From NCBI GenBank assembly GCA_900660155.1, contig CABFPE010001179.1, forward strand, positions 1-64,000: DNA of 64,000 nucleotides, given 5' to 3'. Made by a program: the position numbers and the translations under genes. Every line of letters begins with the position of its first letter. Within the stretch, counting starts at the first letter, position 1. Of this stretch, positions 1 to 9,835 are shown piece by piece. The notes below the pieces were generated by a model that saw only the letters and a list, made by a program, of their open reading frames with translations, was not told the DNA's origin and did no database searches. This stretch comes from Hofstenia miamia. Lineage: Eukaryota > Xenacoelomorpha > Acoela > Hofsteniidae.

Positions 1-3000
1 GTATTAAATAATCAATGCTTGAAACGACTGGAAAGTCGACACCTAGGGATATTTATATATTCTTAAATGTAGGAGACTCGACGATAATTGACCTGATAAA
101 TGACTTTACATGTAGTATTAGTAAATGTAGGTATAGGAAACTGCAGTCTTATTACTTAAATAATTAAGCCGATAGTTTTACGGTAATGGCTAATTTTTAT
201 ATCATGCAAATGCAGTTAGTGTCAACGCCCGGTTGCTTTATTAAATCAAAACAACAAACACTTTACAAAATTGAGTTTAAGTCAGTTACAACTTTACTTG
301 AGTGCACGCACTAAGCTAACGTAAGGTACACATAATTAATTCCAGTTGAGCTGAGGTGGTGTCGTGGACTCAACCATCGTTGCAGAAGGAGAGGAGCTGT
401 GTTGTGGAGATCGGCTTCGGGCAGTAGCCCACGGAAGAACTGAAGAGGAAACATCTGACTACTTCGTCACCTAAACAGTGATAGTTAATACTCAATTATT
501 TGATTAACGTAACTAGTTAATAATAGAGGATAGTCTGATGGTCCAACAATTTGGTAACACCTCACCCGCGAATTACTAAGCACTCATTATCAGTAATCAG
601 ACACGGCGTAATAAGCTAGGTGGAGGATGTTACAATAAGGAAAAGTTCAGCCAACCTTTCAAATAGGGTGAAGAATAGGTTTAACGTGTTTATTTATAAG
701 AAATACTAACTGGAGTGCTTAGCTTTTTTAAGTCGGTCGTAAAAGTACTATAAAAATCAACTATTTGTGATTAATAGTCCTAACCCATTTGAACATTAGA
801 ATAATTCGAATATTTGCATAATTTTACTTGAATTCAAATTGGATTGAATATTGAGGCGAATTGAAATTCTGAATTTTTACTAAGGCATATGCTACCATAT
901 TTAAAAGTCGGTTATGCAATTTGGCTTTAAATGAGGTAGGTGAACAACAAAAACAACAACAACAATATGACTATTTGGGCCTCTTGAGCTACCCAATAAA
1001 AAATAAAATACAGCAATCGCAACACAAACGATATGTACATACGATCATATTAAGCCTCAAGAAATGATAATAAAAAAATAATACAATAATAAACATCAAA
1101 TCACGATTACTAGTCTATAGTTTGCTAAAGAATACCAGATCATTGTAATCCAAACAGTAGCAAATCGGAAATAAATGTCTATTTAAGAGCAGCAAGTTGT
1201 AAGTAGTATGGTACTTAGTAGTCCATTTCAGAACGGGAAGTTGCAGCTTTTCCAGTTTTGTTAAATTTTATATATTTTCCCATCAAACTTGAGAAGCATA
1301 CATAAGAATTGGAAGAACAAGCATAGAGTAGAGTGATTAAACATCTCTAAAGAGCTTCAAATAATGAAAGGTTGACTTTTTAAATATTTATAGTAACATA
1401 TCGAACTTTTCCTTTAAGGAGTATGAAATGTTATCAATACATTTGCTGGAACTTCTTGTACACTTTTCATGCAAATCTATTACATTACTAAATCACACTT
1501 TCCAATTATTTATGCAATCTCCTTAAAAGAACTCAGTATCTGTTTCATCAAAGAAAAAATAGTTGTTTATCTGTGAGCAAATCCGGCTTAGGCCTACTAT
1601 CAACTCATTAACGTCAGAAGACCTTCAGAACATTATTGTGATAGTATTAAATCTTTATCAAAACTTGCATCAATTATAAGAGCTAGTTCCTCTATACACA
1701 ATTGTATATATAATATAGATGTTGAATTGGGGTTCTGTGATTACGTAGAATTTTCATTGAAAATCAATTTTCGCACTTGTGAGGATGCTATTTGCCCTTA
1801 AAATCAAGCAAATGAAATTTTTAATCTTCCCAACCAAAGACATAGTAGTTCGCCTTTGTGGAGTTAAATAAATTTAGTTATAAAAAATATTTATCTAAAA
1901 ATGGGACCATTTCAAATTCTATTTTCTAAGCTAAAAATTTTCCTCACTTATTGTAGTAATTAATTAGATAATCATAAAACTTGAGCCCAACATTTTTACG
2001 GATAAATTTTTTCTTTTATATTTGGCAACGCATATGTTGCATTAATATTAACATTTTCTAACTTGTCGGCATTTTTCATAGCTATAATAGGGCTTGAAAT
2101 TGTTGCTGAAGATAATGATGTTATAGTACCTTTAGCGACACTGTAAACATTGGGTAAGAAGGAGTTTTAACTAGTTTTCTATGCTGCTAGCAAAAATATT
2201 GAACAATAGGCTTCTATTATACTTTAATAATCTGATCTTACATACTTCAATTTTTCATTAATCGTTTAGCAAAGGCAAGGGTTCTATCGAAAGAATATTA
2301 TTCATTCAAAGTGAACTAAAATTGGTTTTTTATTAGATATATGTGTGGTGATTTTAATGATTATGTAGTCTGAATGACTTCAGTTAGATCTTGCAATCGA
2401 CTTAGAATGTATGTTCCGCATAAAGGGACTATTTTCATTCTTTTGAAATGGATTTATCCCATTTGGATGAAATACGAAACTTTTACCGACAAAAACAGCG
2501 TAAAATAATGAAAGGAACACCATGAATCAAATGATGATCCTCTTCTAGAAAACTTGAACGCGGCAAATGCCCTCAAAGTGTAAAAGGGAAACGCCCATGC
2601 AAGGAATTCTCTCAGTCAGATGAAAGCCTACCGACAAACATGGTAGTATGAAACCCGGACATTGGTATTATATCCCTACTCCAACTTTTGTACCAAAACG
2701 AACAATACATGTTCTGAATCATTTTTAGTGACTACTATTATAATAATTGGTTTGAAAAAGGGGAAATGGGAGGTTTTGGCCACACTATGACTTATTTTGC
2801 AGCAAGCACACAGGAGAGGCAAAATCGCATGATGAAATCCTTGATCGTCACCTCGGCCAAGTATCAGTGCTCAGCTCTTTTTGCTCATTATTGTTTTTCC
2901 AACAAATTTAGGCCAGCATCGCAACCATAAAGGCTTTGGGTTAGATTACTTTCTTTAGATGTGAAGAAGAAATCTATGCATTTTACGTACTAAAGACTGA

Positions 3001-3340
3001 AACCATGAAGATTTCAGACTATACATGCACAGAATTTTCCTTATTGTCCAAATTTCAACGTCAAAGTTTATTAACAACAAAATTGATTTTATTTTGGATT
3101 GGTTATATTCGATTTTTTTTTGCAATTGAATTACACTTATATTCAGCGGCTAAGTGGCCAAATTTTGAAAACTACTGTCAAATGCCGGCTTACGTTTTTA
3201 ATTTATTTTCCGCCAACCAGCTATGCCAATAAGCTAGTTCTACCAGCCGGCTAGGGATTTCTCGATACTTGGATATATAGTCCTGCAAAATGTATATCAC
3301 ATTGTTTTACATTGAATGCGTTGTAATATAGATATGTATA
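1..3340. other. AT-rich flank, no gene recognised
   Basis: This stretch carries short, stop-riddled reading frames on both strands and no protein family I can recognise. I read it as intergenic DNA or very old repeat sequence. A short AAC-rich microsatellite lies inside it. The reading frame at 3,005-3,232 (+) gives a low-complexity hydrophobic peptide that I do not believe is a gene. Confidence 0.6.
943..966. repeat. Short (AAC)n microsatellite
   Basis: An imperfect run of about eight AAC units, interrupted by one stretch of extra A. It is a simple tandem repeat with no visible function. Confidence 0.8.
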
Positions 3341-3350
3341 GTATTCTCAG

Positions 3351-3566
3351 TTTTGGAAATCACTGCAGTTTCTGCATCTCAGCCTAAATGCCAGCAAAGT
3401 ATTCGTGATACCAACTTCAATGGCCAAGTCTGAGCTCAACGTTCGCTTGCAGGACATTTTTTTAAATGAAAATTGGAATATTTTATAAAGAGAATCTGTT
3501 AATGCATTTGTAGTCTTGAAAGGAGAAAGACTTAACAAACTTATCTACACTCTTAATCTGCACGGA
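3351..3566 (+). pseudogene. hAT transposase C-terminal relic
   Basis: One forward frame reads FWKSLQFLHLS, then VIPTSMAKSE, then RESVNAFVVLKGERL. That order resembles the C-terminal dimerisation domain of hAT-superfamily transposases: a short hydrophobic helix, an (I/V)P-x-S-S-x-x-S-E-R core, and a final helix like NALLFLK. The reading frame is interrupted by a stop near its middle and by another soon after the LKGERL block. No upstream catalytic domain or terminal inverted repeats were found in the flanking DNA. It is therefore a small dead fragment of a DNA transposon or of a hAT-derived gene. The match is from memory of the family pattern, so the superfamily is moderately sure and the subfamily unknown. 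Confidence 0.55.
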
Positions 3567-4480
3567 TGAGTTGCATACTTTGACATTTTGAGAATATAAC
3601 TTTCTTAGCTAGTAAATTGCTGTGTCTTTTCTCTTAACTTTAAGAAAGTGTCCCCATCATATCGCAAATATCCAATTCTGGGCGCCGGTCACAATCCTGG
3701 AAAAATCTACTGTTGACTGGCCGATTACAGTCTGTTGAGAAATAGCTTGGTCGGGTCAGCAAAAGAGTTACCGGTTCCAACTCCTCTTGTAAGTTATTTT
3801 ATTCAAATTACATAGTTGTCGTAAAGCTGAAATATTTAAATGTGGGTGCAGCTTTTAATGAGTTGCTGTCATCATCCTCACCTATAGCTCAAGTAAAAAA
3901 AGGCCACATTATAAACACATTTTTGATAACAAACGAAAGACAAATAGAGGCTTATAAAATATATTGGAAAATATAATTGTCTCAGCTTGTAACCTGATGA
4001 CAAAGTTGTTTGACAAGTTTGCTATGCAAAGCGTGACACGCAGGTAAACATCTTGAAACTGAATCCATTAAAAGGACTCTAACTTCTTGAGTTATTTGGT
4101 GTTCGATTCAAGGATGTAACTCTTTAATTCTTTCAGATTTGTGGTATTTTTTTTTCTCAATTTGCCTTCTCAAAACGTCGGCAAACAGATGCCGAAAAGG
4201 TTGCGTTGTTTAAAGCTATGGCTGATAATGTGTGTCGGTCAGATCCATCTGTTTTTGGGGTCTCCCACTTCCCCCTTTTCTAGTTAGCAAATTTCCACAT
4301 TTTAAAATTTGATAAAATTGTCTAAAGGTACGCCCAGACATGTTCGACAATATCCATAACTCGCATTTCTCTTTTCGGTGACTAATGATAATCAAATTTT
4401 GAAGTGACCACTTTTTTTTACTTGAGCTATAATCAGTTTTCAAATGCTTCAAAGAAAGTCGGAAGTGCATAGCAAGTTCA
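3567..4480. other. No gene recognised
   Basis: AT-rich sequence without a convincing coding region. A minus-strand reading frame at 4,216-4,470 has a GSGRP-like stretch vaguely reminiscent of the N-terminal region of Tc1/mariner transposases, but there is too little to call. Confidence 0.5.
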
Positions 4481-4494
4481 AAGATGCTTCCACA

Positions 4495-5260
4495 GATGAG
4501 GTAGCATCAAGTTCTATAGAAGATGTGAAGGAAGAACTGACAAGAGAAGCACAACAATAGGATGAGCAAGGAGAACTCATGAAGTTAATGTTGCTATTTC
4601 TTAGAGACTCACTATTTAGTGAAACCGAATTTCAAACACCTGCAGCTAATAATTATGCACGATGGGTAGCTTTGGTTATCTACACTTTCAAAATGTGAGT
4701 GTTATGCAGTCAGTTTCTTCAAACTTTCCAATGATGAGAAAGCACTTCGGAATTTGAGTGTATTTCTTTCAAGTATTTATTTCAAAGCATGGATCACTAC
4801 TCCACTTATTGTGAAAGTGAGTTGTGTCTTCTGAACAGTTTAAAGGACCATGCAAAAAGCAACAGTACAATTTCTGCGGTGACAACTGAAGACAGCTCGA
4901 CACTTATGGTACCATTCAGAAGAGCTAGTAGGTGTTTTGTTTTTTTATGATAATGCCATATCAAACACTAAAGTTCAGATAGCACAAGCAATTGTGTAAA
5001 CAAAGGAAAACGAGACTCCAAAAGTGTTACCATTCATTATTTTTCAAAAACTAGCCCTTCCATGTTCATGGCTTCAGCTTCCAACAACTCAGTGGGAAGA
5101 AAAAGTTGCAAGGGGTGAAATGTATCAAAAATTATTGAGAACCACTGGTGTATATCAAGTTCATTCACCATCAAGAGAGTTAGGATTTACTTCTGCTAAA
5201 GCAACTATGTAACTTAAAAATGAATAAAAAGTTCAGTATATTTTCAGCATGTAAGTAATT
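4495..5260 (+). pseudogene. Relic of an uncharacterised invertebrate protein family
   Basis: Forward frames give, in order, an EELMKLMLLFLRDSL block, ARWVALVIYTFKM, NDEKALRNLSVFLSSIYFKA, RHLWYHSEELVGVLFFYDN, and finally TQWEEKVARGEMYQK. This succession matches a protein family I recall from many arthropod and cnidarian genomes, with consensus blocks like ARWMAKAIYSLKI and HLWYLSEELVALAFFDD. The family is uncharacterised, common, and often found near transposons. Here the blocks lie in different frames with several stops (for example directly after FKM and before the KENETPK stretch), so at least two frameshifts and several stops separate them from a working gene. No introns or promoter can be assigned. 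The function of the family is unknown to me. The relic lies about 1.4 kb upstream of the retrotransposon array. Confidence 0.55.
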
Positions 5261-5552
5261 AAAACACAAACACAAGAACAAATTGTTTTTAATTGTTTAA
5301 CATTATCAAGTGATGATGCTCATCATGCAAATGAAAATGAACCCCAACAAACATGTTAGCATTTATTTTTTCAAAAAAATCAAACTTTATGGCCTTGAGG
5401 AATCCCAAAAAGTATTTTTAAAAATATTTTATATAAGCTGTTTTTATAGTGAATGGAAGGTTTAATCAGGGTAGCTCATGAACATTTCAAAAGTCGAGTT
5501 TTTTTGAACAACTCTTTTAAGCAAAAAGCAACTAGCAATATACCACATTGAA

Positions 5553-6290
5553 ATATATTGGGTGCTTTATTTATAATTTTTATCAATGATTTCACAAACT
5601 GCATTAAAAATAAAAAGCGGATTTTTTAGATGATTTAAAGCTTTTATTTTATTTTGATCAATCTTATGATGTTTAAAGTCAAACAGATTCAATAAATAAT
5701 TGGTGCAAGCGAAATAAAATGAAATTTTGATATGATTTGCTTCAGAAAGACACAAAATAAGTTCGATTATTATTATATTTATGAAGCTTTAATACAATAT
5801 GGCAAACCCATCAAAAATCTTGGTATACAAATCAATGAAAAGTTGAAATGTAAATATTCCTCTTAATATACAATATCTAATAATATCATATAATTCTTAT
5901 TTCTACAAAGCAATTTTCCATTTTTGTCATTTAACAGCTTAGCAATTCAATTATGTAAAGTTATACATTATCACTCTGATTATTGGTATGCATAAATTAC
6001 TAGATTTAAGATTTTACCAGTCTCCATCAAATTTAAACTTAATATTTTTACATATACTACTAAATTGTAGATATAACATTGATCCATATGATTAAAGACA
6101 ACTTACTTCAAAGAAAAACTGTCTTAGAATTTGTTGAAAAGAATATTACAATCTCAAAAAGCGACTAAATATATAGCATTATCAAATCATTTTTATTGAG
6201 TGTTACATTTAATAAACTATATCATAATCAATACTAACATTACAAGATCAAATTAATTCAAATTTTAAATATATAAGTTTTCACAAACTA
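5553..6290 (+). pseudogene. LINE (Jockey/CR1-like) reverse transcriptase relic
   Basis: The frame beginning near 5,558 reads LGALFIIFINDFTNCIKN, which resembles the block G-x-x-L-x-P-L-L-F-x-(I/L)-F-I-N-D-(L/F) found just before the catalytic Y/F-A-D-D box in non-LTR retrotransposon RTs. Downstream are a block like NKFDYYYIYEALIQ and then KPIKNLGIQINEKLKC. These match the region where LINE RTs have a 'Y-x-(I/L)-x-G-x-x-L ... (I/V)-K-(D/Y)-L-G-(I/V)-x-(I/L)-D-x-K-L' pattern. A further weak block near 5,930 resembles the thumb region. The position expected for the catalytic aspartates is eroded, with stops around it and many more further on. It is a dead, old 5'-truncated LINE. The clade is uncertain (Jockey, CR1 or relatives), and no poly-A tail or target duplication was identified. 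Confidence 0.6.
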
Positions 6291-6644
6291 TGCTAAATTT
6301 AACTTTGATTTTAAAAACATTTGCTCATAGTTCTTACCTTGTGATTCCATTAAATGCCGTGTTTCTAAATTACTTTTTATAAAATAGCCTGATGTAATAT
6401 TCACTCTTTGAAAGTAGGATTCAACCTTGAGAAACAAACATTTCTGTATTGTACATGTTATGTATTGTTAGAAATTGAATCATGTAAATATTCCTTTGAT
6501 TGCTATCAAAATGTTGTCCATTTGATTAAAAATATAATTGCAAGTATTTAATGGAAGTTCTATTATGTCCACATGATTTGTGCTATCTTTTAAGGGTATT
6601 CATCAAACTTGGTTGAATTTTTATTTCACATAATTGACATCTAT
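6291..6644. other. AT-rich flank immediately left of the array
   Basis: I see no gene here. The last bases before the first LTR read ...GACATCTAT. A target-site duplication cannot be tested because the right end of the array lies outside the window. Confidence 0.5.
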
Positions 6645-6969
6645 TGTGACATAATCCATCATTCTATCATGATTGGTCAAGATGAGAGGAAAAGGATAAG
6701 GAAACAAAGACTAAATTTATTATTGATTATAATGATTAAATTGTAAATCATGATAGGATTGATTATTTTCACTTTGTAAATGTTTTGTGCAATATTATCT
6801 AAAATTATACTCGACGGTATTTGACAAAACAAAAGATGGTCAAACAGCATAGTCGAATTAAAGCTGACGTTGCGTAAAATTAGCAGAAATATTAAAGCGA
6901 GGGAAAAACTGTCAACAAGAAAGATTAACAGGTACTTGTCGAGTATTTAGTTGTTTATCACCAAAGTGC

Positions 6970-6977
6970 TATAAATA
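6970..6977 (+). promoter_or_regulatory. LTR TATA box
   Basis: TATAAATA lies about 325 bases into the LTR, and transcription of the element would be expected to start about 25-35 bases downstream. The same box is found in LTR 2 (17,676), LTR 3 (26,530), LTR 4 (32,453), LTR 5 (41,798) and LTR 7 (56,568). LTR 6 is truncated on its left and lacks it. Confidence 0.7.
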
Positions 6978-7821
6978 TAATGAATCAGATGTAATTATTG
7001 ATGAGCAAATCTACTTTGGATTCGTTTTCTATTGTCAGGTCATTTTGTATATTTAAATGGAAAGCTAAACCTATACAAACTAGGGTGATTGTATGGTGGT
7101 TCCCCACCTCCAGTTAACACTGTACTCTAAGGTTACGGATAGGTATAGGGGTTTTTGCCGTTATAGCTTTCCTCATTGTCGTTGCTTGTCTGATAGAATT
7201 ATCGCGACCTACGAGTCTTACATGTTGATTATATTATTGATGAACTTATTTGTTACTATCTTTACCATGTTCCAGGATGATCGATGATTTCACAGTGGTT
7301 ATACTTACATGTTTATTACGATTGTATCTTTATATCTTATTACATATAGTAACTCTAATAGTTGTTACATGTTGCTCAATGTTATATAAGGGAGACCTTC
7401 GGCCGACTTACAGTTCTTATTTCTTGCTGGCGGCATTGATTGTTTACATGTATATAGGGCTATTATTTATTTATCTATATGTAGGGTTATTAAATGTAGG
7501 GACTCATAATAAGCTATTACAGCCGAACGGTTGCACCACTTCGTTTATTGCACTAGTTCGTAATAACAAAAACAATCAATGCACTAAATTACTAAGTAGT
7601 TGCCATTCCATTTACACTGAGTTCGCTATTCACAATGCCATTCCACTATTGTTCTCTATCTCACATCAACAGTTCCATTGGTAAGATGCAGCTGGCGAGT
7701 GCGTTCCTGGAGTTGCACGTCTACTATTGAGTGTCGATCCTGTCTTCCAAGTTCTCTGCTGTACCTAAATAAGTTGAGTTAATTAAGTAGCTACAAAGGC
7801 TCTTGCAGATTAAATTAGTTT

Positions 7822-7827
7822 AATAAA
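7822..7827 (+). terminator. LTR polyadenylation signal AATAAA
   Basis: AATAAA lies about 125 bases before the LTR end and is repeated at the matching place in the other LTRs (for example 18,533 in LTR 2). Cleavage would be expected about 15-25 bases downstream, defining the R/U5 border. Confidence 0.65.
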
Positions 7828-7948
7828 ACGCACACTTATTACAAAGGAGAGAAAACGGAAAAGTGTCAACTCGGATTCGTGTTAATCTAAGAAAAGTAAT
7901 AGCTTTCTCTAAATAACACCCTCATGTTGAGATTGGCATGATTCTACA

Positions 7949-7964
7949 TGGCGACCGTGACAGG
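7949..7964 (+). other. Primer-binding site, tRNA-Arg type
   Basis: TGGCGACCGTGACAGG follows the LTR directly. Its reverse complement is CCTGTCACGGTCG plus CCA, which matches the 3' end of insect tRNA-Arg(TCG) as I remember it. tRNA-Arg primers are known from the mdg1/412 group of Gypsy elements. Corresponding sites start at 18,660, 27,553, 33,437, 42,782, 51,668 and 57,552, with slight drift in some copies. Confidence 0.75.
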
Positions 7965-7977
7965 CGCTCAAAGAGCG
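7965..7977 (+). other. Small hairpin next to the primer-binding site
   Basis: CGCTC-AAA-GAGCG can form a perfect five-base-pair stem with a three-base loop directly after the PBS. It recurs beside most of the other PBS copies. A role in primer annealing, dimerisation or packaging is possible but only inferred. Confidence 0.4.
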
Positions 7978-8189
7978 TGCACCAAGGAGAGAAAACAGAT
8001 GGCGTAATAGTTAACGAAAGTGTATGGAGACTTACGAACAAGAATTATACTACGAACTTACGAGTGGGTTAAGATAGTTGTTTCTTCTCGCTCAAGAATG
8101 AAGAAGAAAACAAGCAAAAAGACGATTAGAACCAGGAGTACAAATACTGGTTAGGGACCCAAATACAATTGCCTCTAGTAATTATTAAA

Positions 8190-9803
8190 ATGGTGAATTC
8201 AAGGAAAAAGCAAAGAACGAAAGCTAAAACTCAAAGGACACCCCAAAACCAAACAACCCCGGCGGTTGTTAACACATCCCCTGAAAGTCAAAATTCCCCA
8301 ACAGAGATGGCATTGCAAGAAGACGAAGGTACAGCAATGTCGATTATTGAATTAAGAAAAGTAATACAAGATAATAATAACGAAAGACGTGAGTTAATGT
8401 TACAAATAGAAAACTTAACTCAAAGGATGTTCGAGATAGAATTAGCGAATGCTGAAAAAGACAAACGGATTGAAGAAATCACGCAAGACACTAGCTCTAG
8501 GTTAACGGAGCAGAGGAATGTCTTCCAGAAACAAATCGAGAAATTAATAGAGGCAAATAAGGAAATAAAACTGCAGAGTGAGAATCTAAAGAAAATGATC
8601 ACTCAGATGCACGAAGAAAACGTGAACCTGAGAGAAAACAATATTCTAAAGCAACTTCAGATAGACGAGTTAAAAGACAAAATTCGATTAACGACACTAA
8701 CGAATGAGGAAGCAGAAGAAAAAGAGAAAAATAGTGTCAAGGTGATTAAAAACACAGTAATAGAAGAACCGGAAAAACTAAGCGGAAGTGTACCAATAGA
8801 GGAAGGACAGTCTGAAATATATAGAAATTGTCAGACAGAAGACGAATTTGTTGAAAAGTTAGTCGTAAACATAACAAAACAAGTAAAAGAAAAATGTAAG
8901 AGTACGACAGACATAAAGCCAATATATGAGGAAATGATATTATCGGAAGAAGAAGATAGTGAGACACCAAATTGTACAGGGATACTCCCGAAATTTACGG
9001 GAAGAGTTGATAGCTACTCGCCTACATTTAAAGAATGGATTCAAATGTTCGAAATGAGCATGAAAGAGAGGAAAGTCATACAAAAACAAGCGGCGGCGCG
9101 ATTCCCATTATATCTAGGAGGAGCAGCTTACCAGCATTATTTAGTGTTGGATTTAGAAACCAAATCAGATTACAAAAAATTGATTGGAGAGTATCAACGA
9201 TATTATGATGATGAGAGCTTCAAAAGTCAGTATCGTATGCTGTTGAATAGTCTAAAGATGAACAAACGAGAAGATTTACGAAATTATATGTCACAGGTAG
9301 AGAGACTGTTGAAACTTAGTTCAAGAGAGAGCACGTATTCTAAATATGATCTGTTTTCTCATATATGTAAAGGGTTACCAGAACCGATCCGGCAACAATT
9401 CGAAATTAAGTGTGATGCAGATGACTCCCTGGAAAGAATGATAAGGAAAGGTCTGGGAATACAAGTTATGATGGAAAACAATGCTCGAATTAATGAGAAA
9501 ACGTCAACAATGAAAGTGATACCAACAATGGTTAGTGGAACAAATAAAACTAAAAAAGAAGATGATGGGAAACCAAAGGACGAAATTATCAAAATAAAAT
9601 TGAAAGACGGTACAGTGAAACGTATAAATAGAAAAGACCTGAAATGTCAGGTGTGCGGGAAAAAAGGTCATATGAAGAAATACTGTAAACGACAAATTAA
9701 TTTTATCGAAGAGGAAGAAGCATACTTTGAGGAAGAAGACTTATTGGAAGATGAAGACGAGTTGGAACAAACAGAAGAAATAAAAGAGGACACTTTAAAC
9801 TAG
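8190..9803 (+). CDS. gag: Gag polyprotein, copy 1 (537 aa)
   Basis: This is the structural protein of the retrotransposon particle. The ATG at 8,190 (context AAAATGG) is the first good start after the PBS; the frame is open a few codons further upstream but without an ATG. The N-terminus is basic and rich in Gln/Thr/Pro. Residues of about 50-180 form a long charged heptad-type region that is probably coiled coil. The middle, about residues 255-440, carries the capsid-like region (FTGRVDSYSPTFKEWIQMF, later MSQVERLLKLS and GLPEPIRQQFE), as in Ty3/Gypsy Gag. A CCHC zinc knuckle, CQVCGKKGHMKKYC (C-x2-C-x4-H-x4-C), begins near residue 486. The C-terminal tail is very acidic. The gene ends at a TAG directly behind a slippery heptamer. 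Confidence 0.9.
   Translation: MVNSRKKQRTKAKTQRTPQNQTTPAVVNTSPESQNSPTEMALQEDEGTAMSIIELRKVIQDNNNERRELMLQIENLTQRMFEIELANAEKDKRIEEITQDTSSRLTEQRNVFQKQIEKLIEANKEIKLQSENLKKMITQMHEENVNLRENNILKQLQIDELKDKIRLTTLTNEEAEEKEKNSVKVIKNTVIEEPEKLSGSVPIEEGQSEIYRNCQTEDEFVEKLVVNITKQVKEKCKSTTDIKPIYEEMILSEEEDSETPNCTGILPKFTGRVDSYSPTFKEWIQMFEMSMKERKVIQKQAAARFPLYLGGAAYQHYLVLDLETKSDYKKLIGEYQRYYDDESFKSQYRMLLNSLKMNKREDLRNYMSQVERLLKLSSRESTYSKYDLFSHICKGLPEPIRQQFEIKCDADDSLERMIRKGLGIQVMMENNARINEKTSTMKVIPTMVSGTNKTKKEDDGKPKDEIIKIKLKDGTVKRINRKDLKCQVCGKKGHMKKYCKRQINFIEEEEAYFEEEDLLEDEDELEQTEEIKEDTLN
9794..9800 (+). promoter_or_regulatory. -1 frameshift slippery site T TTA AAC
   Basis: The last gag codons read TTA AAC TAG, with a T before them. 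T TTA AAC is a textbook X-XXY-YYZ heptamer for -1 ribosomal frameshifting, and pol lies exactly in the -1 frame. The -1 frame is open through the site into pol, which has no ATG of its own near its start. A GC-rich inverted repeat follows within about 10 bases and may act as the stimulator. -1 frameshifting between gag and pol is known in many Ty3/Gypsy elements. Confidence 0.8.
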
Positions 9804-9835
9804 AGGGAGCGCCACCTCCGGTAAAACGTGCGCCC

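Larger units (their letters stand above)
6645..7948 (+). repeat. LTR 1 (5' LTR of copy 1)
   Basis: A 1,304-base long terminal repeat beginning TGTGACATAATCC and ending GATTCTACA, with TG...CA ends as expected for LTRs. The TATAAATA box puts U3 at roughly the first 350 bases. The AATAAA signal at 7,822-7,827 puts the end of R near 7,845, leaving a U5 of about 100 bases. R is therefore unusually long, at about 850 bases. Six more copies of this LTR lie to the right. Part boundaries are inferred, not measured. Confidence 0.9.

Noticed and set aside
1-660. Possible LTR or leader of an unrelated retroelement at the left edge
   Set aside because: A few LTR-like hints (AAATCAAAACAAC stretch, GC-rich patch) but no repeat partner, PBS or coding region in the window.
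3005-3232. 75-codon forward frame
   Set aside because: Low-complexity hydrophobic translation from T-rich DNA, no family match and no regulatory context.
4216-4470. Minus-strand frame with a GSGRP stretch resembling a Tc1/mariner N-terminus
   Set aside because: Only about 15 residues look similar, there is no DDE domain nearby and no terminal inverted repeats were seen.
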